From contig JHYJ01000008.1 of the NCBI GenBank assembly GCA_000621425.1, positions 124,001 through 188,000 on the forward strand: a DNA stretch of 64,000 nt, given 5' to 3'. Below are positions 41,783 to 51,014 of this stretch, in pieces. Position 1 is the stretch's first letter, and every line of letters starts with the position of its first letter. The DNA is from Lachnospiraceae bacterium AB2028 (lineage in GTDB: Bacteria > Bacillota > Clostridia > Lachnospirales > Lachnospiraceae). Under the pieces are notes generated by a model. That model was not told the DNA's origin. It saw only the letters and a program-made list of their open reading frames with translations, and made no database searches. Both the position numbers and the translations under genes were made by a program.

Positions 41783-44419
41783 TTATTCTCCCTTCAATTC
41801 GCTAACTTTGCTCTCAGCATCATCCATTTTTTTGCTGAGCAGACATACTGCATAAGCACCGTTGCAATCCGGAACATTTACTGCTCTGCAGTCAAATATT
41901 GCCTTTGCATCTTCACTTCTCAAATACATGCTATTCTGTATTACCACTGTATGCAGAAGATCCTCTTCACTTGACTCGCCACCTTCAATCTTTTCATACT
42001 TAAGACCATAAGGCGAGAATGTATAAGTCAGTGAACCTTTGCTCTTTACCAGTGTACAGTTATCTCCGGTAGATACATATCTGTATCCTGCTGCTGCTGA
42101 TACGGACACAAGAGATATATAAATATTGTCCGCATCATTTTTATACGGTGTGTATATGTACGGATTACCTTCTTCGTTAAGCTCCTGGGCAATCTTTGCA
42201 GCCAGTGCAGCAAAATTGTCATAGCCTTCATTACCAAGTATCGAAAGGACTGCTAAGAATTCCGCCTTCATTCCGGGGCTCATATCCTCAAATGCCATTC
42301 CGAATAGTCCCTCTAAAAGAGACATCATTTCATCATCGGAAAGTCCAAGAAGCCCTGTCTTATCACCGTCACCATCAGTTCCGTCTCCCGCAAGTGAATC
42401 CGGACCGCTGTTTGCTTCAGCTTCTGCAAGTGCTGCTTCCGCTTCAGCCATCACCTCCGCATTTGCGCCCATATCTTCAAGCTTGTCAACAAGCTCCGCC
42501 ATCTGATCAGCAGCACCCATCTCAGCCAATGCATCCATGGCATTTGAAAGAGCATCTGCATTGCCTTCCGCAGCCGCCTCCTTTGCCTTATCAAGCAAGC
42601 TGTCTGCCAGGGCAGCGTTGTTACCTCCCAGCTCATCCATCTGCTTATCTACAGCAGCGATAAGTGCATCGTACTTTGCTGCGCCGGCTAAGTCATTATT
42701 ATCCAGCGCATTCTGGCGCTTTGTATTTAGGTCATCCTTCTGTTCCTGCAGCTTTTCCATATCATCCCGCAGGCTTCCGTCGGAATTCTTGATAGTGCTT
42801 TCCAAATCCTTCAGGTACTTTATGAACTTATCCAAGGCATCCTCTGCATCACCCTTAAAATCATCATTTGGAATAGTACCCTTTACTTCTTCAGCCCAAG
42901 CTCTTATGCTCTGTACATACTCAAGAGCATCAGCTGCATCCATTCTCTTCTGCTTTGCATCAATGAGTGCCTGGTACTGAGTACGCCTTGATTCAGTCTC
43001 ATTTGCAAGGTCTGTCAAGATCTGGGTCGTAACTGCCTTGGACTTGCCTGCAGCTACCGCACTTCTGTAATCATTACCTTCACCTGATGTAACTATGGAC
43101 TTAAACTGGCTCTGACCGTATGGAAGAAGGTCGCTTTCCAAAACTGTCAGTTCCTTGCTCTTGTCTGCGATAACATCCTTCTCAATATTCATGAGAGAAC
43201 GGAGCTTTGTAAGTGACTCCTCACTCTTGGATTCCATTACATTGTTGCTGTAAATATACTTGTAATGACCAAGCACTGTATTCTCGTCTGCAAGTGCCTT
43301 GGATGAATATTCTATATAACTGGTCTGGCAGGCACTGTTTGCTTCATTAATGGCATCCATTATTCCACTATCCTGTTCGAAGGGATCATCTTCATCATAC
43401 TGACTTCCCGAACAGATATCATACAGGGCTCCAACCAGGCTGCCGGTACGTGTATCATAGTTAACAGGATACTCCACCGGTGCGGAAAACCATCCAAACG
43501 AATTATTATCGGATTTCGGCATTACGGATGTGCCAAGCGCAGGATTTGCTGAATGCCAGTTTTCTGATTCTGTTGCCAGCTTGTCATATACTATGGCGCG
43601 TCTCTGTGCATCTATCATGGCACAGATGGAGTAAACCGTCTCGGCATCCTCATCGCGTCCTGCATTCATCAGTTCCTGTTTCCATGCATACATATTGGCA
43701 AGCTTAGCATCAAGCGCCTTTGTATCATCATCAGTAAGGTCAAGCTGGAAGAATGTGGATATAGCGTCGTACAGGTAATTGTCAGAATCCTCTACATTCT
43801 TGTCCTCTGAAAAACGGTTCTCGAGGAACTTATCTCTTGACACAGGATCATGTGATGTTGACTGTGCGTACTGGAACCAAAGCTGTTCAAACTCAGGAAG
43901 GTTTGAAAGATCATAAGGTGAAGGTACATCAAACGGATTAATGATCTCATCCTTATAGTTCTTTACAACGCCGTCCGCACCGACATAAAACTGTACGAAG
44001 AGGGGATCGATCTCACTCTCATCCACCAGTGCTGTACCGTCTGCAGTAATATCGCTTACATTTTCAGCCTGTGACAGGTCATACCATTCACCGTTACCGA
44101 TTTCAGACTTGTAATAAGGTATGTCCTGGCCTGATGCTGCAGCGGAATCATAAGCCTTCTCGTAAAGCTCTTCCGTCATTGCATCCTTGTGTATGATGTA
44201 GGTTCCGATAAAGAGTACGCTATTCTCTATGTTATGAGAAACCTTATACTCTTGGAAAGTAATGGCATCCGACTCATCAAATGCACCCCTGGCAGACGAA
44301 CCGTAAATTGCGATCACAGCTGAAACAACCATTACAACCATTGACAGTACGGCAATCTTTCCGAAACCGTTTTTAGCTGCGGTGCTGGATGCTTTTTTTA
44401 CTCTCTTGTTCTTCTTCAT
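41783..44419 (-). CDS. N-anchored coiled-coil protein of the CIS operon
   Basis: An 878-residue protein with a basic N-terminus (KKNKRVKKASS) and one membrane helix (about residues 18-40), so the bulk is probably outside. Residues 45-330 are mixed; 330-640 hold heptad-rich coiled coils with many Ala, Glu and Lys (AADALEYVQSIRAWAEEVKG and similar). About 580-690 is Ala-rich (AEAEAALAEAEANSG), and the last 130 residues form a beta-rich domain. There are no enzyme motifs. Its ATG overlaps the stop of the TolC-like gene (44416-44419), so the two are coupled. The pair may form an extracellular fibre or channel through the wall. Confidence 0.65.
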   Translation of the reverse strand: MKKNKRVKKASSTAAKNGFGKIAVLSMVVMVVSAVIAIYGSSARGAFDESDAITFQEYKVSHNIENSVLFIGTYIIHKDAMTEELYEKAYDSAAASGQDIPYYKSEIGNGEWYDLSQAENVSDITADGTALVDESEIDPLFVQFYVGADGVVKNYKDEIINPFDVPSPYDLSNLPEFEQLWFQYAQSTSHDPVSRDKFLENRFSEDKNVEDSDNYLYDAISTFFQLDLTDDDTKALDAKLANMYAWKQELMNAGRDEDAETVYSICAMIDAQRRAIVYDKLATESENWHSANPALGTSVMPKSDNNSFGWFSAPVEYPVNYDTRTGSLVGALYDICSGSQYDEDDPFEQDSGIMDAINEANSACQTSYIEYSSKALADENTVLGHYKYIYSNNVMESKSEESLTKLRSLMNIEKDVIADKSKELTVLESDLLPYGQSQFKSIVTSGEGNDYRSAVAAGKSKAVTTQILTDLANETESRRTQYQALIDAKQKRMDAADALEYVQSIRAWAEEVKGTIPNDDFKGDAEDALDKFIKYLKDLESTIKNSDGSLRDDMEKLQEQKDDLNTKRQNALDNNDLAGAAKYDALIAAVDKQMDELGGNNAALADSLLDKAKEAAAEGNADALSNAMDALAEMGAADQMAELVDKLEDMGANAEVMAEAEAALAEAEANSGPDSLAGDGTDGDGDKTGLLGLSDDEMMSLLEGLFGMAFEDMSPGMKAEFLAVLSILGNEGYDNFAALAAKIAQELNEEGNPYIYTPYKNDADNIYISLVSVSAAAGYRYVSTGDNCTLVKSKGSLTYTFSPYGLKYEKIEGGESSEEDLLHTVVIQNSMYLRSEDAKAIFDCRAVNVPDCNGAYAVCLLSKKMDDAESKVSELKGE

Positions 44420-46482
44420 TGCAGTTCCCTCATTATTACAGAGCCTGAAGTTGCAAAATATCCTGTTTCAATAAGTGCTTTTCCATCGTCGTAAAACTCT
44501 ACTGTCAGTGCCGACATATCACCGGTAATAAGATTCAGATACCTTAATGATTTGCCGGCCGCGATGTAGTCTTCACTGCCTATAAACTGTCCATCCGCGG
44601 TCCTGATCCTATAGAAGGCTGCATTGATATTTGCTTCTGGAGTAACAGTTATCGTTGTCATTCCCACTGTATCCGGGCCATCGGTTACATATGTTGCCAG
44701 TACATCACTTTCTACAGTCTCTGTTCCTCTGTCAACAACTATATCCAGATAATCACTGGTCTTGTTGGGAGATATCTCACAGTCATCAATGAATTCATCT
44801 CCGTTATAAAATCTTATAAACGCTTTATTTATGCAGTTCTTTGCTACCGACACATGACGAAGCTTTTCATCAATAGCCGTTCTCGGACCAACCTGCACAC
44901 CGTCGAGCCACAGCTCATAATCTGTTATTTCAGTATCAAAATCTTCAGGAATGGTGATCCTCAGTTCAAATTCCTGATTCTGGATTATGGACTCCAGCGT
45001 ATAATAAGCACGGTCTGAATCTTCCTTGTAGCTTATGCCGTTTGAGCCTGTGCCAAGTGTTGCAGACTGGTAATCCAAGTATCCGCTTACCCATCCTTTG
45101 GTAATGTCATCAAAGTTATTCAGTGTATCGGAATATGACTGAAGGGACTCTATCATAGTATTCTGTGCCTCTTCATAGCCTTCGAGCACCTGCTGGTACT
45201 CTTCAAAAGACATATCCCCTACCGCATTCTGGACTTTTGCCTTTTCAAGCAGATCCCTGTTGGTATTGACATTTTCCACTGCTGTTTCGTAAGCGCTCCT
45301 TGCGGAAACATATCCGTCAAAAGTATCCACAACAGAATTCTCAAGCTCAGTCTCGGCAAGTGCCCTGTCAGACCTTGCTGACTGGTAGTTCAGTGCATCC
45401 TCCTGAAGTACATAGGGATCATCCTCTACAAATCTTGTACCTGCAGTTGAACCCTTGAACCAGATCCTCGGTATCTTTATGAAAAGAATCCTTTTCTTGC
45501 CTTCCCAATAACTGTCTACTTTCTTAAGGAAATCCTTATAGGACTTCTTGAAAGCCTTCTTATTTATATCCTGGCCGTTAAGTGCCTGTGTAACATAGCC
45601 TGAGATAAGGTTTATATCGCTTCCGTACTTTCTCTTCATGATGTCATAATTTGTCTGAAGTGAAAGCTTTGCAGTGGTCTCAGCCATGCATACATCGTAA
45701 TAATTTTCATCCTTGTCCTTGGTCCACTGTATAATGGAATCAAGCCTGGAATCAGGAGCATTATACAGGTATTCCCTGTTTATATCAGCTGCAAGGAAGG
45801 GTTCCTCAAAAGAATACCCGGTACTTACATCTATACCAGTCTTCTGTGACATCTTTCTTAAGGAAGATGCAAGGCTTCTCTCTTCAGCTGCGATGGTCTT
45901 TTCCAAAGTATCATGCTTGGCCTGGAGTGCATCAATATCTGCCTGTGATGCTTCACCGGTTGCAAGCCTTGCCTTATTCTTTGCAAGAGCTTCATCTACG
46001 GACTCAAGCTTATCTTTATTGAAATCAAGCTGGACCTGGGTGGTATAAATGCTGCAGTAAAGTACATTTACATCGTCGTAAACCTTATACTTTACATTTG
46101 CAAGTTTTCTCTTTGCAACATCTATGTCAGCCTGCTTTTCTGTTATTGAAAATTCCAACTCATAGAGATCCTGCTGCTTAGGTGACTCCGGAAACTTAAA
46201 ACTAAGCAACGGGGTCCAACTGAAAGTGTTCAGCCTCCTATATGTAAGTTCCATTGCCTTTTTAGCACTCTCAAGAGCGATATATTTTGTTTCAAGGTCA
46301 TCCTCAGCGCTTTCAAACTCTGAGCTGTTTGCCAGCGCCAAAGTCCTGGCGGTTTCAATGGTGAGAACCTTATTCTGAGTTCCGGCTGCATCAGCCTTGA
46401 TCGTCCCGGTCCCCTGTACCATGCCGGCAAGCAGCGTTAAAGTAAGCATGAGTGAAACCATGCTCTTTACAAGCTTTCTCAT
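44416..46482 (-). CDS. Secreted TolC-like coiled-coil protein
   Basis: A 688-residue protein with a signal peptide (MRKLVKSMVSLMLTLTLLAG, cleavage probably after ADA near residue 32). Residues 40-480 follow the TolC layout: the opening VLTIETARTLALANSSEFES, a long helical hairpin with VDEALAKNKARLATGEASQA, the second-half repeat QSARSDRALAETELENSV and VQNAVGDMSFEEYQQVLEGY. After about 510 the protein changes to beta-rich segments not found in TolC. TolC is an outer-membrane channel in diderms, so its use in a Gram-positive is unusual. The start at 46482 follows the MORN gene's stop by 10 bases; a longer frame begins at 46554 but lacks a good signal-peptide start. Confidence 0.7.
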   Translation of the reverse strand: MRKLVKSMVSLMLTLTLLAGMVQGTGTIKADAAGTQNKVLTIETARTLALANSSEFESAEDDLETKYIALESAKKAMELTYRRLNTFSWTPLLSFKFPESPKQQDLYELEFSITEKQADIDVAKRKLANVKYKVYDDVNVLYCSIYTTQVQLDFNKDKLESVDEALAKNKARLATGEASQADIDALQAKHDTLEKTIAAEERSLASSLRKMSQKTGIDVSTGYSFEEPFLAADINREYLYNAPDSRLDSIIQWTKDKDENYYDVCMAETTAKLSLQTNYDIMKRKYGSDINLISGYVTQALNGQDINKKAFKKSYKDFLKKVDSYWEGKKRILFIKIPRIWFKGSTAGTRFVEDDPYVLQEDALNYQSARSDRALAETELENSVVDTFDGYVSARSAYETAVENVNTNRDLLEKAKVQNAVGDMSFEEYQQVLEGYEEAQNTMIESLQSYSDTLNNFDDITKGWVSGYLDYQSATLGTGSNGISYKEDSDRAYYTLESIIQNQEFELRITIPEDFDTEITDYELWLDGVQVGPRTAIDEKLRHVSVAKNCINKAFIRFYNGDEFIDDCEISPNKTSDYLDIVVDRGTETVESDVLATYVTDGPDTVGMTTITVTPEANINAAFYRIRTADGQFIGSEDYIAAGKSLRYLNLITGDMSALTVEFYDDGKALIETGYFATSGSVIMRELQ

Positions 46483-46492
46483 ATGGACTTTT

Positions 46493-47704
46493 CTATGCCT
46501 GCCGGATCCTGTAGAATTCAAAGGCTCCCTGGGCACTGCCGCATATGAATTCATAAATCAGCCCATCCTTCTCAAAACTGTAAAGGTAAACAACTGCTTC
46601 CCTGTTATATCCTGTCACCGTCGTCACATCAGTAAACTGCTCATTGCCGGATAACTTCACCTCATCGTATATCTTGCCATCCCTGCTCAGCTTATCTATC
46701 AGCACTGCCTCCGGGAAGATCACTGCCGATTCACCATCGTATAGCGGTGTTCCAAGCAGCGTTTTGATCTCCTCTATAGTACGAACACTAACCTTGCCTG
46801 CTTGGAATGAATCTGACATAACATACACTTCGCTGGTGGTCAGGTCATCTGACAGGGCTTCGGGATCAGCAACAGCAAAATACATTGCATCTATATCATC
46901 AAGTACTACGCAAACCCCTTCATCAGACTGGAAAACTTCACGCTCACCGCTGTATTTCTTTGCTGCTTCAGATGTGGGTATGCCCAGAAGGTCGGAATAA
47001 ACTATGCTGTCGTAGGAAAAGTTTCCGTTATACAGTTCATCTCCTGACGCATTGTACAGGATCCCTTCACCGTTACGATACCCTTCCATGAAGTTGCCAT
47101 CATATTCAAGGGTTCCGCTGCTCCTGTACTCCTTTCCTTTGCCGTCATACAGGTTATTATGGAAGTTTCCCACATAACATACTGCCCCATCTTCGTAGTA
47201 AGATGTTCCCTTGCCTTCATATTTGTTACCGGAAAAACTTCCGCTGTATGCGGTATTTCCGTTCGGGTAGTACAGCGTCCCGTTACCGGATACGCTTCCA
47301 TCTTCTACATTTCCGTCATAAGCTATGTATCCGTCATGAGCTTTTATCCTCACGTGCCCCGATACAAATCTTAATATGATTGAATTATACGAGTACGTGC
47401 GTACCGTATTCTGACCTTTTCCGTACCCAAATGCAGAAATATTTGAAAAAATGTACCAAAGACTGACCACTCCCAGGACAAAAAGGACCGCATGAGCCAG
47501 TTTTTTGCTTATCATCCAGCCAAAAATGGTGTAATAATCATTTTTATCCTTAGGCTTGATATTCAGAATCTTGGTTGCAAAAGTCCTGAACTTATCAATT
47601 ATACGTGCCTGAATAAAGCCCCTGCTGGTATAAAGCCTGAATTTCGCTACCAGCCTGGTGACCCTGGACTTAAGGACTGTAATTAATGTGCTTAATATGT
47701 TCAT
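46493..47704 (-). CDS. Membrane MORN-repeat protein of the CIS operon
   Basis: A 403-residue protein with a basic N-terminal cytoplasmic part (about 55 residues), one membrane helix (about 70-90), then four to five MORN repeats (about 120-230) in the form YPNGNTAYSGSFSGNKYEGKG, YYEDGAVCYVGNF and YRSSGTLEYDGNF. A C-terminal domain of about 160 residues follows with no clear family. MORN repeats usually bind membranes or proteins; outside the membrane this would place them at the wall or cell surface. It lies between the pseudo-cyclase and TolC-like genes with short gaps, so it belongs to the envelope module. Confidence 0.75.
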   Translation of the reverse strand: MNILSTLITVLKSRVTRLVAKFRLYTSRGFIQARIIDKFRTFATKILNIKPKDKNDYYTIFGWMISKKLAHAVLFVLGVVSLWYIFSNISAFGYGKGQNTVRTYSYNSIILRFVSGHVRIKAHDGYIAYDGNVEDGSVSGNGTLYYPNGNTAYSGSFSGNKYEGKGTSYYEDGAVCYVGNFHNNLYDGKGKEYRSSGTLEYDGNFMEGYRNGEGILYNASGDELYNGNFSYDSIVYSDLLGIPTSEAAKKYSGEREVFQSDEGVCVVLDDIDAMYFAVADPEALSDDLTTSEVYVMSDSFQAGKVSVRTIEEIKTLLGTPLYDGESAVIFPEAVLIDKLSRDGKIYDEVKLSGNEQFTDVTTVTGYNREAVVYLYSFEKDGLIYEFICGSAQGAFEFYRIRQA

Positions 47705-47732
47705 TTATCCTCCGAAAGTGGCAATCCTGCAA

Positions 47733-50135
47733 TCAGATATCATCGTTGTAATCAAGTACCATTCCTTCTTCGCCCATATAACCGCCGCTAAGGCACTTTT
47801 CACATTTGAAGAGATACCATTTTGCCAGCCTGTCTGCAGGACAGTTCTTCAGCAGATCTGAAAATCTGTTTCTTGCCAGATAGAAATCCGACTTATAAAA
47901 CAGGTCTATGGAATCCTCAAACTTCTTTCTGTATTCCATCTTGAGCTGCCTTTCCCTTGCATCACAGGCATCAAGAACTTCATACATATCCTCCCTGCTT
48001 CCATCCGGAAGGATTATGTATCCGATATACCTTACTTCAGCCTGTCCTGCATCGCGCTCCATTATCTTCTTGGTGATAACCATATTTATGCCCATATTGC
48101 TGAACCATTCACCAAAGTGCTCATATATTCTTACCTTAGGAGACGATATAAATGTCATAGCCTGGGTACTGTTACCTGCAATTCCTACAGTAAACTCTGA
48201 GTAGTACACCACAAGTCCCATGCTGCTGTTCATTTCTTTTCTTACGGAATTGGTGTAGTATCCTACACCTAACTCAAGCATACGCTTATTGCTCTTGTCA
48301 AAGAACATTTCAACCTTGGACAGCATGCTGTCATTGGATACGACCGTACCTTCCATATCTGCTGTTTCCATATAATCCATAAGGAATTTCATATTATCAA
48401 GGACTTCCCTGTTTTCCGGTGTCGAAGATGTTGAAAATACAACCATAGAGCCCTTTGCAACTGCCGTATCACCTTCATGTACCTCCGTAATGGAGTCCTT
48501 ATGCATCAGCTGTTCAATGTTCTTCGGTGAAAAACGATAATATGCCGAGTACATCTGGTACTTTGCATAGTTTATTCTGTTGATCCGTCTGACAAGTTCC
48601 CTGATAGCCGTATAGATCAGTTTCTGGTCATCGCTGACCTCCTTGGAAACCTCAGGTTCCTTTCCATCCTCAACAGCTTCCATCAACGCTCTCTTTATAA
48701 GGGCAATATCCCTGTATACTCTTACATCTACCGTGAAATAAACGATAAGGAAAATAATCGCCATCAGGCCCACACAGTTATTGATAAGCAGGGCTCCTAC
48801 CATCACATCACTGTCTGTCTCAGGGCTTATATACATACCGATAAGGCAATATGAAGAATTTCCGGCTGACATCATAGGTGAACATACAATATAGTACCTT
48901 GTACCATGAATGGTATTGACATCTACTTCCGAATCCTTGTCTATAGCACATTTTTCTACCATATGTCTATAGGAATCGCCCATAACCTCGCCGATATTCT
49001 GACGGTTCATAAGCTCAGTATCGAGTATGATATTTCCATTCTGTGCATTAACGATCAAGAATCTCTTGCAGTCTACCGTACCATATCCGCCAAGCTCATC
49101 CGTCACTGCCGAGTAAAGTGAATAATATCCGCTGCTCTCATAAAAATCCGCATCTCCGACACCGTAGTTCTCAAGCATACCTATGTCGTCTACGCTGTAA
49201 ACATTCTCATCAGTTGCCAGCACCGTTGCAGAGTCCTGGGTTATTTTTTCCATAACAGCATTAAGCACAAAAGAAACATTAACAGCTATGAAAATTACCC
49301 AAACCGTTCCGGAAAGGATCAGGCCCAGTACACGGCTCTTCTTTTTCACAACAAGCTGTACCATGATGCCCGAAAGAATCACAAGGCAGGTAAAAGCAAA
49401 CACGCCTGCAGTACGGGCACCACCGGTCTTCATTTCAATACCTATATTTGAATTTCTTAAATTGTAGATTTTTTTGATCTCATCAGGAACTGCAAATACT
49501 CCTGCCGGAGCATCTGAATCCATTCTTGTAAAAAGTTGTCCGTCCTGATAGCATGCCGAAGTAAATAAACGCGCCCCTTCACTTTCCTTTGAATAGATCA
49601 TTGACAATGATGATGAAGATTCGTTTTCCTCCTTATCTTCAAAAATATCTTTCCCCAGGAGGTAAACATTCGCCTGAGTACGCTCCTCATCCATCACGGT
49701 AACGTACAGATCACCATCCTGCACATCAATACTGCAAGCCCATACATCCTTGTCAATTTCAAATAACGCTGATGCCACAATAGGTTTCAAGCCCAGATCA
49801 TACTTGAGAATCTGGAAATATGATTTTCTGTCCTGTGTGGTCTTTGTGTACAGAACATAAATATTTTCCTCGTCTGCTGCTATGCCTTCTATCGAAGCCG
49901 TCTCATTTTTCTTACTATCCAAACGTGTGCCATACTTTATTTTCTTATTCGGCTTTATACCGTATATGCGCACATTATTTCCACAGTCGGAAGAATAATA
50001 GTATATGCCATTCTGTTCCACATACTTAGTGGTCTCGTTGAATTCTGATTTATCAGTATTCAGATCTATAAAAATACCAAAAAACATCAATGGGAAAAGA
50101 AGAACAATTATTATTCCTATAATCTTTTTAGCCAT
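47733..50135 (-). CDS. Membrane pseudo-adenylate-cyclase with propeller and CACHE domains
   Basis: An 800-residue membrane protein. There is an N-terminal helix (4-22), then a propeller-like ectodomain (about 40-235) with repeat strands such as ENIYVLYTKTT and GDLYVTVMDEER. Two helices follow (243-263, 269-293), then a CACHE-like ectodomain (about 300-440), a fourth helix (446-468), a linker, and a class III cyclase-like domain (533-722) ending in a helical tail. The cyclase pattern is visible as YYRFSPKNIEQLMHKDSITE, then FTVGIAGNSTQAMTFIS and YIGYIILPDGSREDMYEV. The two catalytic Asp are missing (VVFSTSST and VSNDSML where FSDIRGFT and GDxxxA stand in active enzymes). It is likely a sensor without cyclase activity. 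Confidence 0.75.
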   Translation of the reverse strand: MAKKIIGIIIVLLFPLMFFGIFIDLNTDKSEFNETTKYVEQNGIYYYSSDCGNNVRIYGIKPNKKIKYGTRLDSKKNETASIEGIAADEENIYVLYTKTTQDRKSYFQILKYDLGLKPIVASALFEIDKDVWACSIDVQDGDLYVTVMDEERTQANVYLLGKDIFEDKEENESSSSLSMIYSKESEGARLFTSACYQDGQLFTRMDSDAPAGVFAVPDEIKKIYNLRNSNIGIEMKTGGARTAGVFAFTCLVILSGIMVQLVVKKKSRVLGLILSGTVWVIFIAVNVSFVLNAVMEKITQDSATVLATDENVYSVDDIGMLENYGVGDADFYESSGYYSLYSAVTDELGGYGTVDCKRFLIVNAQNGNIILDTELMNRQNIGEVMGDSYRHMVEKCAIDKDSEVDVNTIHGTRYYIVCSPMMSAGNSSYCLIGMYISPETDSDVMVGALLINNCVGLMAIIFLIVYFTVDVRVYRDIALIKRALMEAVEDGKEPEVSKEVSDDQKLIYTAIRELVRRINRINYAKYQMYSAYYRFSPKNIEQLMHKDSITEVHEGDTAVAKGSMVVFSTSSTPENREVLDNMKFLMDYMETADMEGTVVSNDSMLSKVEMFFDKSNKRMLELGVGYYTNSVRKEMNSSMGLVVYYSEFTVGIAGNSTQAMTFISSPKVRIYEHFGEWFSNMGINMVITKKIMERDAGQAEVRYIGYIILPDGSREDMYEVLDACDARERQLKMEYRKKFEDSIDLFYKSDFYLARNRFSDLLKNCPADRLAKWYLFKCEKCLSGGYMGEEGMVLDYNDDI

Positions 50136-50165
50136 AACATTAAACCTCAGATAAACTATATTTCA

Positions 50166-51014
50166 TCATTCCAGCGACTGCGTACCTATCACTTTAAAAT
50201 TATTATAAAAAATTCTTAACCAGGGCTGATCTCCAAAAAACAGATTTGAGAGCAGCATGACTAACGCAACAATAGCAACAATAGTACACAATACAAACAG
50301 TATCCTAAAGAGCAGATCCGAATGCCTTGAGAAAAACTTCTTTATCCGTTTGAATATGCCTATCTTTCCTTCCGGAGCAGAGGCGATCCTGACATCACGG
50401 TACAGCTCAATAAACTGTGCATAACTCTTATTGGCACTCTTTTTCTCCAGTATCTGACAGGATATTGCTTTCTCAAAGGATGCTTTTTTAAGCAGTTCCG
50501 TAAGAATCTCTGCACAACATACAACGCACTCCCTTTCACCAATCTTTTCATCCATTTCGGAAAGGTCCACGCTATAGCTCAAATAAATTGAATCATCCCT
50601 GGAAATATTTACCAACCTGTGTTTCAAAATCAGATAAAGCAGCGGATAAGGAATCCCTGATGTAATACAGGCCAGAATTACATTGCAACATATGGTCTCA
50701 CACTGATTGATGGACATTCCTTCGCCCACAAAAAACTTATCCAGAGCCCTCTCCTGTCTATACGGAAATACGAAAAAATGATCCTTTCCGGTAGAAAAGT
50801 TTTCTATCATTACAGCGTTGCCGCCATCCGGAGTTGAATTCGCATCAAGCATTACCAGCAGCCTTTTTATCAGCTCATGAGAACGCACCAGGAAAACAGT
50901 ATACTTGCTCCTGTTTTCCCCCGACAGGTCATCACATATGAGCACATCAAAATCTTCCGTAGAAAGGACGGTACTCAGGACCTCATATTTTGCATTTTCG
51001 GATTCATATATCAT
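50166..51014 (-). CDS. C-terminally anchored protein of the CIS operon, unknown
   Basis: A 282-residue protein with no recognised domain in its first 225 residues (mixed strands and helices, with two conserved-looking Cys pairs ICCN and VCCAE). A membrane helix lies near the C-terminus (about 238-260, LLFRILFVLCTIVAIVALVML), with a short outside end. A basic patch IFKRIKKFFSRHSD directly precedes the helix. This tail-anchor-like layout would place the soluble part in the cytoplasm. It overlaps the next gene upstream by one base (TAATG). It could dock the particle or the ATPase to the membrane, but that is conjecture. Confidence 0.55.
   Translation of the reverse strand: MIYESENAKYEVLSTVLSTEDFDVLICDDLSGENRSKYTVFLVRSHELIKRLLVMLDANSTPDGGNAVMIENFSTGKDHFFVFPYRQERALDKFFVGEGMSINQCETICCNVILACITSGIPYPLLYLILKHRLVNISRDDSIYLSYSVDLSEMDEKIGERECVVCCAEILTELLKKASFEKAISCQILEKKSANKSYAQFIELYRDVRIASAPEGKIGIFKRIKKFFSRHSDLLFRILFVLCTIVAIVALVMLLSNLFFGDQPWLRIFYNNFKVIGTQSLE

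Noticed and set aside
46483-46554. Longer N-terminus of the TolC-like protein
   Set aside because: The 24 extra residues are not signal-peptide-like and would overlap the MORN gene; the Met at 46482 begins a proper signal peptide.
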